This document shows, in pieces, positions 8,740 through 18,693 of a stretch of DNA of 58,489 bases. This DNA comes from Drouetiella hepatica Uher 2000/2452 (GTDB taxonomy: Bacteria; Cyanobacteriota; Cyanobacteriia; Elainellales; Elainellaceae), in NCBI GenBank assembly GCA_019359505.1, contig JAHHHD010000033.1, forward strand, positions 1 through 58,489, written 5' to 3'. The position numbers and the translations under genes were made by a program. Below the pieces are notes generated by a model. It ran no database searches. It saw nothing but the letters and a program-made list of their open reading frames with translations, and was not told where the DNA came from. Position 1 is the first letter of the stretch, and each line of letters opens with the position of its first letter.

Positions 8740-8853
8740 GGGGGTGAATGGGTGAATGAGTGGGGGGTGGATGAGTGGGGGTAGATGAGTCGCTGTAAGG
8801 ACTCTTCATCAACCCATCCACTTTCATCAACCCATCCACTCCCATCCACTCAT
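8740..8853. repeat. Low-complexity inverted repeat, (GGGTGRATGAGT)n
   Basis: A G-rich arm built of GGTGAATGAGTGGGG-like units (8741-8789) is followed by a small stem GAGTC...GACTC and then a C-rich arm of CAACCCATCCACT units (8807-8853). The arms are loosely complementary. Related inverted sequences lie at 21503-21560 and 56162-56250. This one lies between the exporter start and the DUF4336 stop, both on the minus strand. Confidence 0.7.
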
Positions 8854-10065
8854 CTAAACCTTCCCCTCTGGTGGCGGCGTAATCCCCCGACGGAGCAAAC
8901 CAGCCTCTACTTCTCTAAGCAGCTCAAAATCCACTTCAGGTAGAAGCAACTCTTCAGGAGCATCCTTTTCTAAGAAAGCGAAGGCTTGCCGGAACTGCTG
9001 TGGGTCTGCTTCTAAGGGCGAGTCTAAGTGACAGGGAATGATTCGCTGAAAGTTCCAGCTTGCGACATGGTTTGCCCAGTCGATCGTAGCCTGGGACGCT
9101 CGATTCAGAATCAGCGCCTGCAAGATGGGCGCAACAAATAGCCGCCCGTTGCCCTGCAAAGCCTGAAACGATTGCTGCCAGTCAGGTTTCCATTGGAAGG
9201 GAAACCAGCCGAAGTACGCCGACTTGGAGCGATCGGGAGCTTGAAGCGCCTCTCGGACTGACTGTCCAATTTTGGTGATTTGGATAGCGCTAGGGCGAAA
9301 GTAGAAAGCGAAAAGCGCCATCCTCTGCCAGCCTTTACGGCGGTTGTCAGGAGTATCTTCGACGGTATCAAAGACGTGATCTTTTGCGTGAAACAGCAGC
9401 GCAGTCGGATCAATCTGCACGATCGCTGGAGGTTCTATGGGCACGGATAGAATAGTATCGGTCACGAGCAGGGTACGCGATCGCCGATGAAAAAAGACAA
9501 CTTCTTCAAAAGGTCCTAACCCTAGGTGAATGGGGCCTAAAATTGCGTAGTCAAATTCATCGGCGAAGGGAGCTTGGCTGCTGTCTGAAGGCAAGATTTG
9601 AGTGCGTTTTGCAGGTAGACCTAGCCAGCTCAAAGGCAGATTAAGGGGGAAACTCCACTGGTGCGGAGCGACGAAGACTTGGGCATGGGGAAACCTGCGG
9701 GCAAAAGGCCCCACAAAAACTTTGTGTTCAATGCCCGAAACGGTGGGCAGAATGATGTATTTGACTGCACCATGCTCGGCAGCAATTTCATTGACTAGCC
9801 GAAGACATTCGCGGGTAGGAGCGATCGGCGCATAGACCAACAGACCGCCCGTTTCAAGTTTGACGATCGTCATGCGAATGGGCACAACGACGTAGAAAAT
9901 CCCCTGAATCTGATCGAAAGTCCAGAGCGTGTTTTTAATAATTTCTGTTCGCAGAGTTCGCCGTTTGCCGTACGGATAGAGCGGCACGGCGTACCAGAAG
10001 CGCCATGACCAGTCGCTAGAATGCTGCCGATTTTGCGTTGTTAATGAATATGTAGGCTGATCCAA
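8854..10065 (-). CDS. DUF4336 domain-containing protein
   Basis: 403 residues matching the DUF4336 family of cyanobacteria and plants, a group with a metallo-beta-lactamase-like fold of unknown reaction. Recognisable stretches are WRFWYAVPLYPYGKRRTLRT near the N-terminus, YAPIAPTRECLRLV, IILPTVSGIEHKVFVGPFAR and VAPHQWSFPLNLP. The ending IIPCHLDSPLEADPQQFRQAF is also typical. There is no signal peptide. It is followed downstream by the low-complexity repeat and the exporter gene, and it is divergent from the exoprotein gene at 10303. Function unknown. Confidence 0.8.
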   Translation of the reverse strand: MDQPTYSLTTQNRQHSSDWSWRFWYAVPLYPYGKRRTLRTEIIKNTLWTFDQIQGIFYVVVPIRMTIVKLETGGLLVYAPIAPTRECLRLVNEIAAEHGAVKYIILPTVSGIEHKVFVGPFARRFPHAQVFVAPHQWSFPLNLPLSWLGLPAKRTQILPSDSSQAPFADEFDYAILGPIHLGLGPFEEVVFFHRRSRTLLVTDTILSVPIEPPAIVQIDPTALLFHAKDHVFDTVEDTPDNRRKGWQRMALFAFYFRPSAIQITKIGQSVREALQAPDRSKSAYFGWFPFQWKPDWQQSFQALQGNGRLFVAPILQALILNRASQATIDWANHVASWNFQRIIPCHLDSPLEADPQQFRQAFAFLEKDAPEELLLPEVDFELLREVEAGLLRRGITPPPEGKV

Positions 10066-10302
10066 TCTGCTACCACCTAGATTGCCGCTCTGCGCTCAAA
10101 GCACATGCCGACGATCGCGGCAGACCTATGCTTTAGATTCTGTTAAAAAGGCGTTGCCAAAAAGCCTTAATTACAAGCATAGGACAAAAGCTAGAGAACG
10201 TGAAAGAACTCATCAATCAACATTTTGGCATTTTAAGTTTCGTCAGGGCAGTCGATCGCCCAACTTGGGCATTCTTGAAAAAGAACTTGCTAGTCGTTCC
10301 CC
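10066..10302. other. Divergent promoter region between DUF4336 and exoprotein genes
   Basis: About 237 bases between divergent genes, so both promoters should lie here. I see no strong -35/-10 pair, hairpin or repeat. Confidence 0.3.
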
Positions 10303-12051
10303 ATGAAGACCAAAATTGCGATCGCTGTTCAAGGCTATCTTGCGGCTTGCGGCTTGCTGATTCAGCCTGTTGCTTGGGCACAGATCGTTCCAGACAATAC
10401 TCTGCCCAGCAGTTCTAGAGTCAATCGCCAAGGGCGCGTCTCTGAAATTACGGGCGGAACAACACAAGGGCGTAATCTGTTTCATAGCTTCAGGGGATTC
10501 TCAGTGCCAACGGGTGAAACCGCATTTTTCAACAATGCCTCAGATATTCAGAACATTATTACGCGCATTACCGGATCTTCTGTCTCCAATATTGACGGCT
10601 TAATTCGTGCCAACGGTAACGCCAACTTATTTTTGCTGAATCCCAACGGCATTGTGTTTGGTGCCAATGCCCAGCTTGACATTGGTGGATCTTTTGTCGG
10701 CAGCACAGCCAACAGCCTCCAATTTGCAGACGGCAGCGAATTTAACGCGATCGCCCCCCAGAACTCTCCTTTACTCACGGTCAGCACTCCGATCGGGCTA
10801 CAGTTTGGTACGGCTCCTGGGTCAATTCGCGTTCAGGGAACAGGAAATCAGCTCAGATTAGATCTAAGCGCTTTTGCGATCGGTCAATCTGTCGGAGCCG
10901 CAGGTCTTCAGGTGCAGCCCGGACAAACTCTGGCGCTAGTGGGGGGCGATGTCATCTTGCAGGGGGGACATCTGACAACGGCAGGAGGACGCATTGAGCT
11001 GGGTAGCGTGGTGGGTCAGGGAACAGTGCGGATTGATCCCAATGACTGGGCGATCGACTATGCCCCGATTAGAGGCAACCGGGCGAGATTTGGAACGGTT
11101 CAGCTCTCTCAGGGAGCCTCTGTTAGCAGCAGCGGCGGCGGCACCATTCAGGTTCAGGGAAGACAGGTCAGCCTCACCGGAGGGTCTAGCTTTCTGGTGC
11201 AAACACTTGGCACAGAACTGGGCGGTCAGCTGACCGTAAACGCTTCAGACTCCGTGATGATTTCAGGAGTAGCAACCGATATGCAATCCGGCACAGTCCT
11301 GTTTGGCAGCAGTTTATACACCGATGTTAATGCGGCTGCAACGGTCAGAGGCAGCAATTTGAGCATTACAATCGACCGTTTACAGGTGGTAGATGGAGGT
11401 CATGATCTGATTCTCGGTGCAGCCAGTGGATTTACTACAAATGCGCAAGGAAATAACGCAGGATGGGATAGTGCGATCGCCACGGATCTTTCGATCGCCC
11501 AGAGAAATAATGGCACGACCGCAAATGAGATCAACGTTCAGAATGGACGGGTCGTAATCAATAGTCAAGGATTTTTTGGCATTGAGTTTCGAGATCAGTT
11601 GGCTCCCAACAGCGATATCACAGCAGCCTCTGGAGCAGGAACAAATCTCAATGGAATTACAAGACAGAATATGTCATCCGCCAGCCCTAATGTGAGACTA
11701 TTTGAGTTGCTAGAAACCGTTGATTCGAGGGTTCAAATTGTCAGCGCTTGCGATCGCCATCAAGAAAACTCTTTTACCATTTCAGGACGAGGAGGTGTAC
11801 CCGAATCACCCGATCAGGCTTTGAATAGCAGTATCGTCTGGCAAGATCTGCGGCTGCCGCAGAGCATCGACTTAAGCGATCGCCAAGGCTATCCTATCTA
11901 CACTTCTACTACGATCGCGCTTCCTGTTCAGCCTGCCATGACTGAAGCACAGAGCTGGATAGTAGAGGCTGACGATCGAGTAAAGCTGGTTGCAGGACAA
12001 GAACATTCCTTCTGGCAATCTTCTCTAAATTGTAGGGCGGAGGTTAATTAG
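10303..12051 (+). CDS. Two-partner-secretion exoprotein with filamentous haemagglutinin N-terminal domain
   Basis: 582 residues. A signal peptide (MKTKIAIAVQGYLAACGLL to AWA, cut near residue 27) is followed by a TPS domain at about 28-170 containing GRNLFHSF, ANLFLLNPNGIVFG (NPNGI motif) and SFVGSTANSL. The rest looks like beta-helix sequence with a cyanobacterial-type piece GFFGIEFRDQLAPNSDITA and a short C-terminal part with SSIVWQDLRLPQ. Such proteins are exported by a TpsB/Omp85 outer-membrane partner. No partner gene is in the window. It is shorter than many cyanobacterial relatives, and its middle seems condensed. Confidence 0.85.
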   Translation: MKTKIAIAVQGYLAACGLLIQPVAWAQIVPDNTLPSSSRVNRQGRVSEITGGTTQGRNLFHSFRGFSVPTGETAFFNNASDIQNIITRITGSSVSNIDGLIRANGNANLFLLNPNGIVFGANAQLDIGGSFVGSTANSLQFADGSEFNAIAPQNSPLLTVSTPIGLQFGTAPGSIRVQGTGNQLRLDLSAFAIGQSVGAAGLQVQPGQTLALVGGDVILQGGHLTTAGGRIELGSVVGQGTVRIDPNDWAIDYAPIRGNRARFGTVQLSQGASVSSSGGGTIQVQGRQVSLTGGSSFLVQTLGTELGGQLTVNASDSVMISGVATDMQSGTVLFGSSLYTDVNAAATVRGSNLSITIDRLQVVDGGHDLILGAASGFTTNAQGNNAGWDSAIATDLSIAQRNNGTTANEINVQNGRVVINSQGFFGIEFRDQLAPNSDITAASGAGTNLNGITRQNMSSASPNVRLFELLETVDSRVQIVSACDRHQENSFTISGRGGVPESPDQALNSSIVWQDLRLPQSIDLSDRQGYPIYTSTTIALPVQPAMTEAQSWIVEADDRVKLVAGQEHSFWQSSLNCRAEVN

Positions 12052-12062
12052 AGCGATCGTTT

Positions 12063-12539
12063 TTATGTTTGCAATAAAGACTCACAACGGATTGGAAAAT
12101 TCATTGAGTTGGCAATAAAGCAGAGATGATGTGCTTTATCATGCAGGCGGTTCGCCAATGCTAAATCGCTGTCAGCTGTTAGGGTAACGATAGGCTTGAG
12201 GATAACTTCGGTGAACCTTCCTCCCCCTTCGTTAGTTTCAATCATAAAACCGATCGGATTATCCACATATTTAGTCACAACAATTTTGGCATCAGTACAC
12301 AAGTGAAGATACCAAAGCATATGGCAAGTAGATATTGAGGCAACCAGCAGTTCTTCTGGATTATATCGGGCGGGGTCGCCCCGAAACTGAGGATCAGCAG
12401 AACCGGAAATACTGGGTTTCCCAACAACAGAGATTTCATGGGCGCGATCGTAGGTCTGGTAACTAGCTGTTCCCTGTCCTGTATTTCCTGTCCATCTCAC
12501 TTCAACTTGATACTGATGAATTTTAGAGGGAGTTACCAT
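12063..12539 (-). CDS. OsmC family protein (peroxiredoxin-like)
   Basis: 158 residues if started at ATG 12539 (MVTPSKIHQYQVEV); an upstream ATG at 12593 would add 18 hydrophobic residues that do not belong to the family. OsmC/Ohr-type proteins reduce organic peroxides with two cysteines. Here they are the cysteine of SISTCHMLWYL and that of HHLCFIANS. The motif RYNPEELLVAS before the first cysteine is characteristic. It converges on the exoprotein gene with only 11 bases between the stops. Confidence 0.85.
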   Translation of the reverse strand: MVTPSKIHQYQVEVRWTGNTGQGTASYQTYDRAHEISVVGKPSISGSADPQFRGDPARYNPEELLVASISTCHMLWYLHLCTDAKIVVTKYVDNPIGFMIETNEGGGRFTEVILKPIVTLTADSDLALANRLHDKAHHLCFIANSMNFPIRCESLLQT

Positions 12540-12701
12540 ACGTGTTCTCTTTGCACCTGGCAATAACAACACAGACCATAACAATAGCAACACAATTGTA
12601 AGATTTGGGAAGCGACAGACACAGAGAAGATCGATCTGGACGTACCCGATCTAGTCTATTCTTCCAGTAGAGACTCCCCATTCCCCATCTCCCTCATCCC
12701 C

Positions 12702-13622
12702 GTGTATAGCCGTCGCCGTGCCCTGTGGCTCTATCCGCTATTTCAAATTCCGCTGATTTTGCTGACGCTTTGCTTACTGGCGGCGCTGTTGTTCTGGCTC
12801 TTGGGCTGGGGCAGACCAAATGTTGCAGCAGCGATCGCTCTTGATCTCAGCAGTAGCACCTACGAAAATCAGGCGTTTAATGCCCCCAATACGATCGTCA
12901 ATCAGGAATTGGAAGCGGTGCGATCGTACTTGACGGAAAACGCCAAGCTGAAACGTCCAAATACCGTACAGGTCTTCGGATTTGGTGCGTTGGTGGTTCC
13001 CCTCACACCTGCCTTTGAGTCAGATAGCGCCCAGGTGCAAGCTGCTCTGACTCAAACCCTTGCCGACCCAAGCCTGAGCCAGCGACTGCTTCCGGGCAGC
13101 ACCAACGTCAATGCCGCCTTGCAAGAGAGTCAGAAAGCCTTAAATAGTCTGCCTTCAGGCTGCAAAGAAGTTTTGCTGGTGACAGATGGAACGGGCGATC
13201 GCATTGAAGATCTGACGATTCAAACGGCTAAAGCCAGCAAAACTCGCATTAATGTCTTGCTCGTCACAGCCGATTGGGTGCAAAACCTTAAGGATATTGA
13301 TCTAGCTAAAGCCGCATTGCAGACGGGTGGGGTGATTCTGCCGGGACAGGTCGGCAGTTTGTCTACGCTATTTATCGATCAATTTTTTACTCGCTTTAAC
13401 AGCAACTTGAAGTGGATTTTGTTTTGGTTAGGATTAGCCTGGATGGCGTTCATGTGGCTGCTGATTTTGCCGCTCGATCGCTGGATTTTGCAATCTTTCC
13501 TGAAGCTACCTATGAATATTGCTGGACAAGTTGCTTTGGGTAATGCCCTATTTTGGACGGTGCTGACGCCCATCCTGATCTGGCAGGTATGGGGTATTCC
13601 CTTTCTTTCGCCATGCTCGTAA
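12702..13622 (+). CDS. Membrane-anchored von Willebrand factor A domain protein
   Basis: 306 residues from a GTG start. One membrane segment is at about 12-36. A VWA domain follows with the metal-ion site visible: DLSSS at 48-52, GSTNVNAAL for the threonine and LLVTDGTGDR for the aspartate. Two more hydrophobic segments lie at the C-terminus (WILFWLGLAWMAFMWLLIL and ALFWTVLTPILIWQVWGI). The VWA domain therefore probably faces the periplasm between membrane anchors. The partner is unknown. It lies 190 bases upstream of the large sensor kinase on the same strand; a functional link is only possible. Confidence 0.75.
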   Translation: MYSRRRALWLYPLFQIPLILLTLCLLAALLFWLLGWGRPNVAAAIALDLSSSTYENQAFNAPNTIVNQELEAVRSYLTENAKLKRPNTVQVFGFGALVVPLTPAFESDSAQVQAALTQTLADPSLSQRLLPGSTNVNAALQESQKALNSLPSGCKEVLLVTDGTGDRIEDLTIQTAKASKTRINVLLVTADWVQNLKDIDLAKAALQTGGVILPGQVGSLSTLFIDQFFTRFNSNLKWILFWLGLAWMAFMWLLILPLDRWILQSFLKLPMNIAGQVALGNALFWTVLTPILIWQVWGIPFLSPCS

Positions 13623-13688
13623 TCTACTCTTAGCCGATCGCTCGACTCCGATTCGAGTCCTCTTTGAGAATTGTTAGTCTAAATAGGG

Positions 13689-13711
13689 CTGCAATCTTTT
13701 GGGGGTTGCAG
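13689..13711. terminator. Weak stem-loop after the VWA gene
   Basis: CTGCAA at 13689-13694 pairs with TTGCAG at 13706-13711 around an 11-base loop. No T-run follows, so terminator activity is doubtful. Confidence 0.25.
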
Positions 13712-13811
13712 TAGTCTGATTCATGGAGTTTCATGTTTTGAATGGGGAAATTCTCATGAGACTTCCTTCTGCCCACTATTTGCAAACTTTTGTTCTGTCC
13801 TGAGGGGCAGC

Positions 13812-16800
13812 ATGAGGAACCGTAGCATGAGCGACTCTCATCAAATCGATCAGCTTTTCGCAGGCAATGGCGAGATGGCGAGGCGAATGCGATCGCAGGA
13901 CTGGTCAAAAACTCCGCTGGGAGCAGTCGAAACTTGGTCACAGAGCCTCAAGGCTGCCGTGAGGATTATGCTCACCTCCAGTCAGCCGATGTGGGTCTGG
14001 TGGGGCAAGGAGCTACTGAATCTCTACAACGATGCCTACATCCCCATCATGGGAGGCAAGCACCCTACGATGTTTGCCCGACCGGGTGCTGAGGTCTGGC
14101 AGGAGATTTGGGATGAAGTGTATCCCAGAGTCGAATCCGCCATGGTCAACAATGAGGGCACCTACGACGAGTCGCTGCTGCTGATCATGGAGCGCAACGG
14201 CTACCCCGAAGAAACCTACTACACATTTTCCTACAGCCCCATCCCAGACGATCAGGGGAATCCAGGCGGCATTATCTGCGCCAACACGGATGATACGCAG
14301 CGGATTATTGGCGAACGACAGCTGGCGCTCTTGCGAGAATTGGCAGCCCGTACCGCCGATGCCCGGACGTTTGACGAAGCCTGTACCTTGAGTGCCAGAT
14401 GCCTGGAAACCAATCGGCATGATCTGCCCTTTGCGATGATTTATCTAGTCGATGCCGATCGACATCACGTGGTTCTCGCAGCATTGAGCGGCATCGATCG
14501 CACTCACCCTGCTGTTCTAGAAACGGTTGATCTGAATGCCGATACTGTCTGGCCCTTTGCCGAGGCGGTTCAGACCCAGAAGCCCGTTCTGATGACGATG
14601 CCCACTGAATTAGCAGACCTGCCCACAGGAGCCTGGGATCGAGTCCCGCATCAGGCTGTGGTAGTGCCGATCGCGCCTTCAGGATCAACAGGGCGATCGG
14701 GCATTCTAATCGCGGGGCTAAACCCGCTGAGGCTATTTGATAAGAACTACCGCAGCTTTATGGGGCTGATAGCGGGACAAATTTCCGCTAGCGTTGCCAA
14801 CGCTAACGCCTATGAAGAAGAGCGCAAACGCTCTGAGGCACTGGCAGAACTCGATCGGGCGAAAACTCTATTTTTCACCAACGTCTCCCACGAGTTTCGC
14901 ACCCCGCTAACGTTAATTTTAAGTCCGCTTGGAGAACTTTCTACTTCTCTAGAAGAGCGATTGCAGCCTGCTGAACGAGAGCAATTTAATCTGATGCAGC
15001 GCAACGGCTTGCGATTGCAAAAGTTGGTGAATACGCTGCTTGATTTTTCACGAATTGAAGCTGGACGAATTCAGGCAGTCTATGAGCCAACGGATCTAGC
15101 CACCTACACGGCAGAATTGGCTAGCGCCTTCCGATCGCTGATTGAACAGGCGGGCATGTCGTTGGTTGTGGAGTGCCCACCCTTACCAGAAGCGGTCTAT
15201 GTCGATCGACAGATGTGGGAAAAAATTATTCTCAATCTATTATCCAATGCCTTCAAGTTTACGCTAACCGGATCAATCACAGTGCGGTTACAGTGGCTCA
15301 AAACTCAGGTTCAGTTAACAGTTATTGATACAGGAGTTGGCATTCCTGCCGCAGATTTACCACAGTTATTTGAGCGATTTCATCGGGTTGAAAGCTCCCA
15401 AGGGCGAAGTTTTGAAGGTTCGGGCATTGGGCTATCTCTAGTGCAAGAACTCGTCAAACTGCATCACGGCACGATCGAGGCTACAAGCATCCTTGGGCAA
15501 GGCAGTTGCTTCACAATATCCCTCCCTACAGGCTCTAGCCATCTGCCCAGCGATCGCATTGAGGCAAACCGCACGATGGTTTCAACAGCGTTAGGCATCA
15601 TGTCTTATGTCGAAGAGGCGCAACGCTGGCTACCCGAAAGCCAAAGCAGAATTCCATTTGGGAATCCGCAGGAGAGAGGCTACGCAGATATTTCTATGGG
15701 CAGGAAAATCCGTGAGCAAGAAATCCAGGAGCAAGAAATCCAGGAGCAAGAAATTCAGGAACAAGAAATCTATGAGCAATCTTCTCTGATCTCTCCATCT
15801 TTCTCTGCCGCCCGCATCCTGCTTGCCGATGACAATGCCGACATGCGCGATTATATTCAGCGGCTTTTGGGTTCTACCTACCAGGTTGAAACCGTTGCTG
15901 ATGGCATGGCGGCTCTCAATGCGGTGCATCAAAATCCCCCGGATTTGGTGCTGTCGGATGTGATGATGCCGCGAATGGATGGCTTTGAGCTGCTACGACA
16001 GCTCCGAACCGATCCTCAAACCCAGGAAATTCCCATCATCTTGCTGTCTGCCCGCGCAGGTGAAGAAGCCCGAATTGAAGGACTGACCGCCGGGGCTGAT
16101 GATTACCTGATCAAGCCTTTCTCTGCCCGTGAGCTAATGGCGCGAGTGGAGGCTACGCTCAAGCTCGCCAAATTGCGGCAGACGGCACGAGAGCGTGAAC
16201 AGGCTTTGCAGTTTGAAGCCCAAGCGGTTAGAGCCAATCTTGACCGCATCTTGTCAAACTTGCAGGAAGGATTTTTGACCTTCGATCGCAACTGGTGCTA
16301 CACCTACGTTAACGATCGCCAGCTTGAGATCATCGGCATGTCCCGTGAATCTGTGATAGGCAGGAATCTTTGGGAAGTCTTTCCAGATCTCATAGATTCA
16401 GAGATTTATCACCAGTTCCACCGAGTGATGAATGAACGGGTATTCGTGCAGTTCGAGGTTTATTATCCGCCATTAGAGAGCTGGTTTGACCATCGGGTAT
16501 ATCCTGATGAAGATGGCATTGCGGTTTTTGTGACGGATGTGAGTGAGAGAGCACATCTCGAAATCGAGCGTCAACGCGCTGAACAGGAATTGCGAAACAG
16601 TGAAGAACGGTTTCGCAACATGGCGGATAACGCGCCGATGATGATTTGGGTGACAGATCCTACGGGCTACTGCACCTACCTAAGTCAAAGGTGGTACGAT
16701 TTTTCGGGACAAACGGAAGCAACTGGATTAGGATTCGGCTGGCTGAATATAGTCCACCCAGAAGACTTTGAAATCACTAAGCAAATTTTTCTGGAGGCTA

Positions 16801-18557
16801 ACCACAGCAAGATCGCCTTCCAGTTAGAATATCGTCTGCGGCGCAAAGACGGAGACTATCGCTGGGCGATCGATGCGGCTAGCCCTTGGTTTGCAGAGGA
16901 TGGTACCTTCAAAGGATATATCGGTTCTGTGATTGACATTACCGATCGCAAGCAGGCTGAAATGAGGGTGCGAGAAGCAGAAGATCGGTTGCGGCTTGCC
17001 TTGGATGCCGCAGATCTGGGCACCTGGGATTTCAACCCCACGAGCGGCGAACTGAAATGGGATGAATGCTGTAAAGCGATGTTTGGACTGTCGCCGAACG
17101 CCGATGTTCACTATGATATTTTCTTGGCAGGTCTGCACCCGGAAGATCGCGATCGAGCGCACGATGTTGTCGTTGCCGCCCTCGATCCGGCTATACGGGG
17201 CGAGTGTGACATTGAATACCGGACGATAGGTATAGAAGATGGCGTGGAGCGCTGGATTGCAGCCAAGGGAAAGGCTTACTTTAGCAGTGCCCTGAGTGAT
17301 GCGATCGCGACGCGCTTTATTGGTACCGTTCTCAATATTACTGAGCAAAAACGGGCTGAAGCAGAACGGGAGCAGCTCTTGCAACGGGAGCAGACTGCAC
17401 GAGAGCAGGCAGAAACCGCCAACCGGATTAAGGATGAATTTCTTGCGGTTTTATCCCACGAACTTCGTACGCCGATGAATCCAATTCTGGGTTGGTCGAG
17501 CTTGCTGCGCCAAGGCAAACTAAAGGGCGAAAAAATCACTCAGGCGGTTGAAACGATCGATCGCAATGCCAAACTTCAGATGCAGCTCATTGACGACTTG
17601 CTCGATATTTCTCGAATTCTGCGCGGCAAGCTAGTCCTCAATATGCTCTCTGTTGATCTGAAGTTTGTCATTAACGCCGCGCTAGAGACGGTGCGGTTAG
17701 CCATGGATGCTAAGTCGATCGTCCTGCAAACCCAGATTGATCCAGCCGTTGAGTCTGTCATGGGCGATGCGGGACGACTCCAGCAGGTCGTCTGGAATTT
17801 GCTGTCGAATGCGGTGAAATTTACGCCCCCTAGAGGACAGATCACCGTTGTCCTAACCCAGGCTGGAACAAATGCGCAACTCCAAGTCATAGACACAGGC
17901 AAAGGCATCCATCCTGACTTTTTGCCCTATGTGTTTGAGCATTTCCGTCAAGAAGATGCCGCCACGACGCGAAAATTCGGTGGGCTGGGGCTAGGATTGG
18001 CGATCGCCCGCCAAATTGTAGAACTACATGGCGGCAGAATAAAAGTCACAAGCCAAGGTGAAGGACAAGGTGCGACGTTTACGGTTGAGATTCCGCTGAA
18101 AGAGCGACAGAGATTGACATCTGAATGCAAGTCCCAGGGCAATGTGCCGCCATCTGCCCGTCGATCGCTAACGGGGCTTCACATTCTTGTGGTGGATGAT
18201 GAAGTGGATTCTCTGGAATTAGTGAAGTTTGTGCTAGAGGAAGCAGGAGCAATGGTCACTAGCACGTTCTCGGCGATCGAGGCACTACAATCGATCGACC
18301 AGCTTGTTCCTAGCCTCATTGTTAGCGACATAGGAATGCCAGAGATGAATGGCTATGCCCTGATACGGCAGATTCGGGCGCTAGAACAGACAAAGCAAGT
18401 TCCAGCCATTGCTTTAACGGCATACGCGCGAGAGAGCGATCAACAGCAGGCGATCGCGGCTGGATTTCAGCAACATATTTCAAAACCCGTTGATCCAGAA
18501 AAGCTAGTCAGCGCAATTTGCGCTCTGTGCAGTTTGTCTGAGTCTGATCTAATTTGA
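13812..18557 (+). CDS. Double-kinase hybrid sensor histidine kinase / response regulator
   Basis: 1,581 residues, without membrane segments. Order by motif: PAS-like region (about 20-165), GAF (about 170-335), first kinase core with phospho-histidine in NVSHEFRTPLT (His360) and an ATPase domain to about 590, linker with five 5-residue repeats (about 632-656), receiver with VLSDVMMPRMDG (Asp716), three PAS domains (about 810-1190), second kinase core with VLSHELRTPMN (His1216) and ATPase, and a final receiver with IVSDIGMPEMNG (Asp1506). It thus carries two complete kinases and two receivers. A second ATG at 13827 (MSDSHQ) is an equally good start because GAGGA precedes it. The signal is unknown. 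No partner regulator adjoins; a REC-Hpt protein lies at 47293-48246. Confidence 0.9.
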   Translation: MRNRSMSDSHQIDQLFAGNGEMARRMRSQDWSKTPLGAVETWSQSLKAAVRIMLTSSQPMWVWWGKELLNLYNDAYIPIMGGKHPTMFARPGAEVWQEIWDEVYPRVESAMVNNEGTYDESLLLIMERNGYPEETYYTFSYSPIPDDQGNPGGIICANTDDTQRIIGERQLALLRELAARTADARTFDEACTLSARCLETNRHDLPFAMIYLVDADRHHVVLAALSGIDRTHPAVLETVDLNADTVWPFAEAVQTQKPVLMTMPTELADLPTGAWDRVPHQAVVVPIAPSGSTGRSGILIAGLNPLRLFDKNYRSFMGLIAGQISASVANANAYEEERKRSEALAELDRAKTLFFTNVSHEFRTPLTLILSPLGELSTSLEERLQPAEREQFNLMQRNGLRLQKLVNTLLDFSRIEAGRIQAVYEPTDLATYTAELASAFRSLIEQAGMSLVVECPPLPEAVYVDRQMWEKIILNLLSNAFKFTLTGSITVRLQWLKTQVQLTVIDTGVGIPAADLPQLFERFHRVESSQGRSFEGSGIGLSLVQELVKLHHGTIEATSILGQGSCFTISLPTGSSHLPSDRIEANRTMVSTALGIMSYVEEAQRWLPESQSRIPFGNPQERGYADISMGRKIREQEIQEQEIQEQEIQEQEIYEQSSLISPSFSAARILLADDNADMRDYIQRLLGSTYQVETVADGMAALNAVHQNPPDLVLSDVMMPRMDGFELLRQLRTDPQTQEIPIILLSARAGEEARIEGLTAGADDYLIKPFSARELMARVEATLKLAKLRQTAREREQALQFEAQAVRANLDRILSNLQEGFLTFDRNWCYTYVNDRQLEIIGMSRESVIGRNLWEVFPDLIDSEIYHQFHRVMNERVFVQFEVYYPPLESWFDHRVYPDEDGIAVFVTDVSERAHLEIERQRAEQELRNSEERFRNMADNAPMMIWVTDPTGYCTYLSQRWYDFSGQTEATGLGFGWLNIVHPEDFEITKQIFLEANHSKIAFQLEYRLRRKDGDYRWAIDAASPWFAEDGTFKGYIGSVIDITDRKQAEMRVREAEDRLRLALDAADLGTWDFNPTSGELKWDECCKAMFGLSPNADVHYDIFLAGLHPEDRDRAHDVVVAALDPAIRGECDIEYRTIGIEDGVERWIAAKGKAYFSSALSDAIATRFIGTVLNITEQKRAEAEREQLLQREQTAREQAETANRIKDEFLAVLSHELRTPMNPILGWSSLLRQGKLKGEKITQAVETIDRNAKLQMQLIDDLLDISRILRGKLVLNMLSVDLKFVINAALETVRLAMDAKSIVLQTQIDPAVESVMGDAGRLQQVVWNLLSNAVKFTPPRGQITVVLTQAGTNAQLQVIDTGKGIHPDFLPYVFEHFRQEDAATTRKFGGLGLGLAIARQIVELHGGRIKVTSQGEGQGATFTVEIPLKERQRLTSECKSQGNVPPSARRSLTGLHILVVDDEVDSLELVKFVLEEAGAMVTSTFSAIEALQSIDQLVPSLIVSDIGMPEMNGYALIRQIRALEQTKQVPAIALTAYARESDQQQAIAAGFQQHISKPVDPEKLVSAICALCSLSESDLI
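15706..15780 (+). repeat. 15-bp tandem repeat, five units, in frame
   Basis: Five consecutive 15-base units of the type AAATCCAGGAGCAAG, two of them identical, encode (E-I-Q-E-Q)n in the linker between the first kinase core and the first receiver of the sensor kinase. Confidence 0.95.
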
Positions 18558-18573
18558 TCTAATCTAATCAGAC
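18542..18573 (+). terminator. Stem-loop overlapping the kinase stop codon
   Basis: GTCTGAT (18542-18548) pairs with ATCAGAC (18567-18573) across the stop codon of the kinase gene. No T-run follows, so the activity is uncertain. Confidence 0.3.
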
Positions 18574-18693
18574 AAGATAGAGCCGACTTCCCAAGCCGCA
18601 CACCTTTCAGCAAGCCTTAATCTCGCAGCGCCTTTAGCCTCGACTCCTGGATGACTTCTAACAGGGTTAATCTTTTGTTTAAGATCTTTAACA

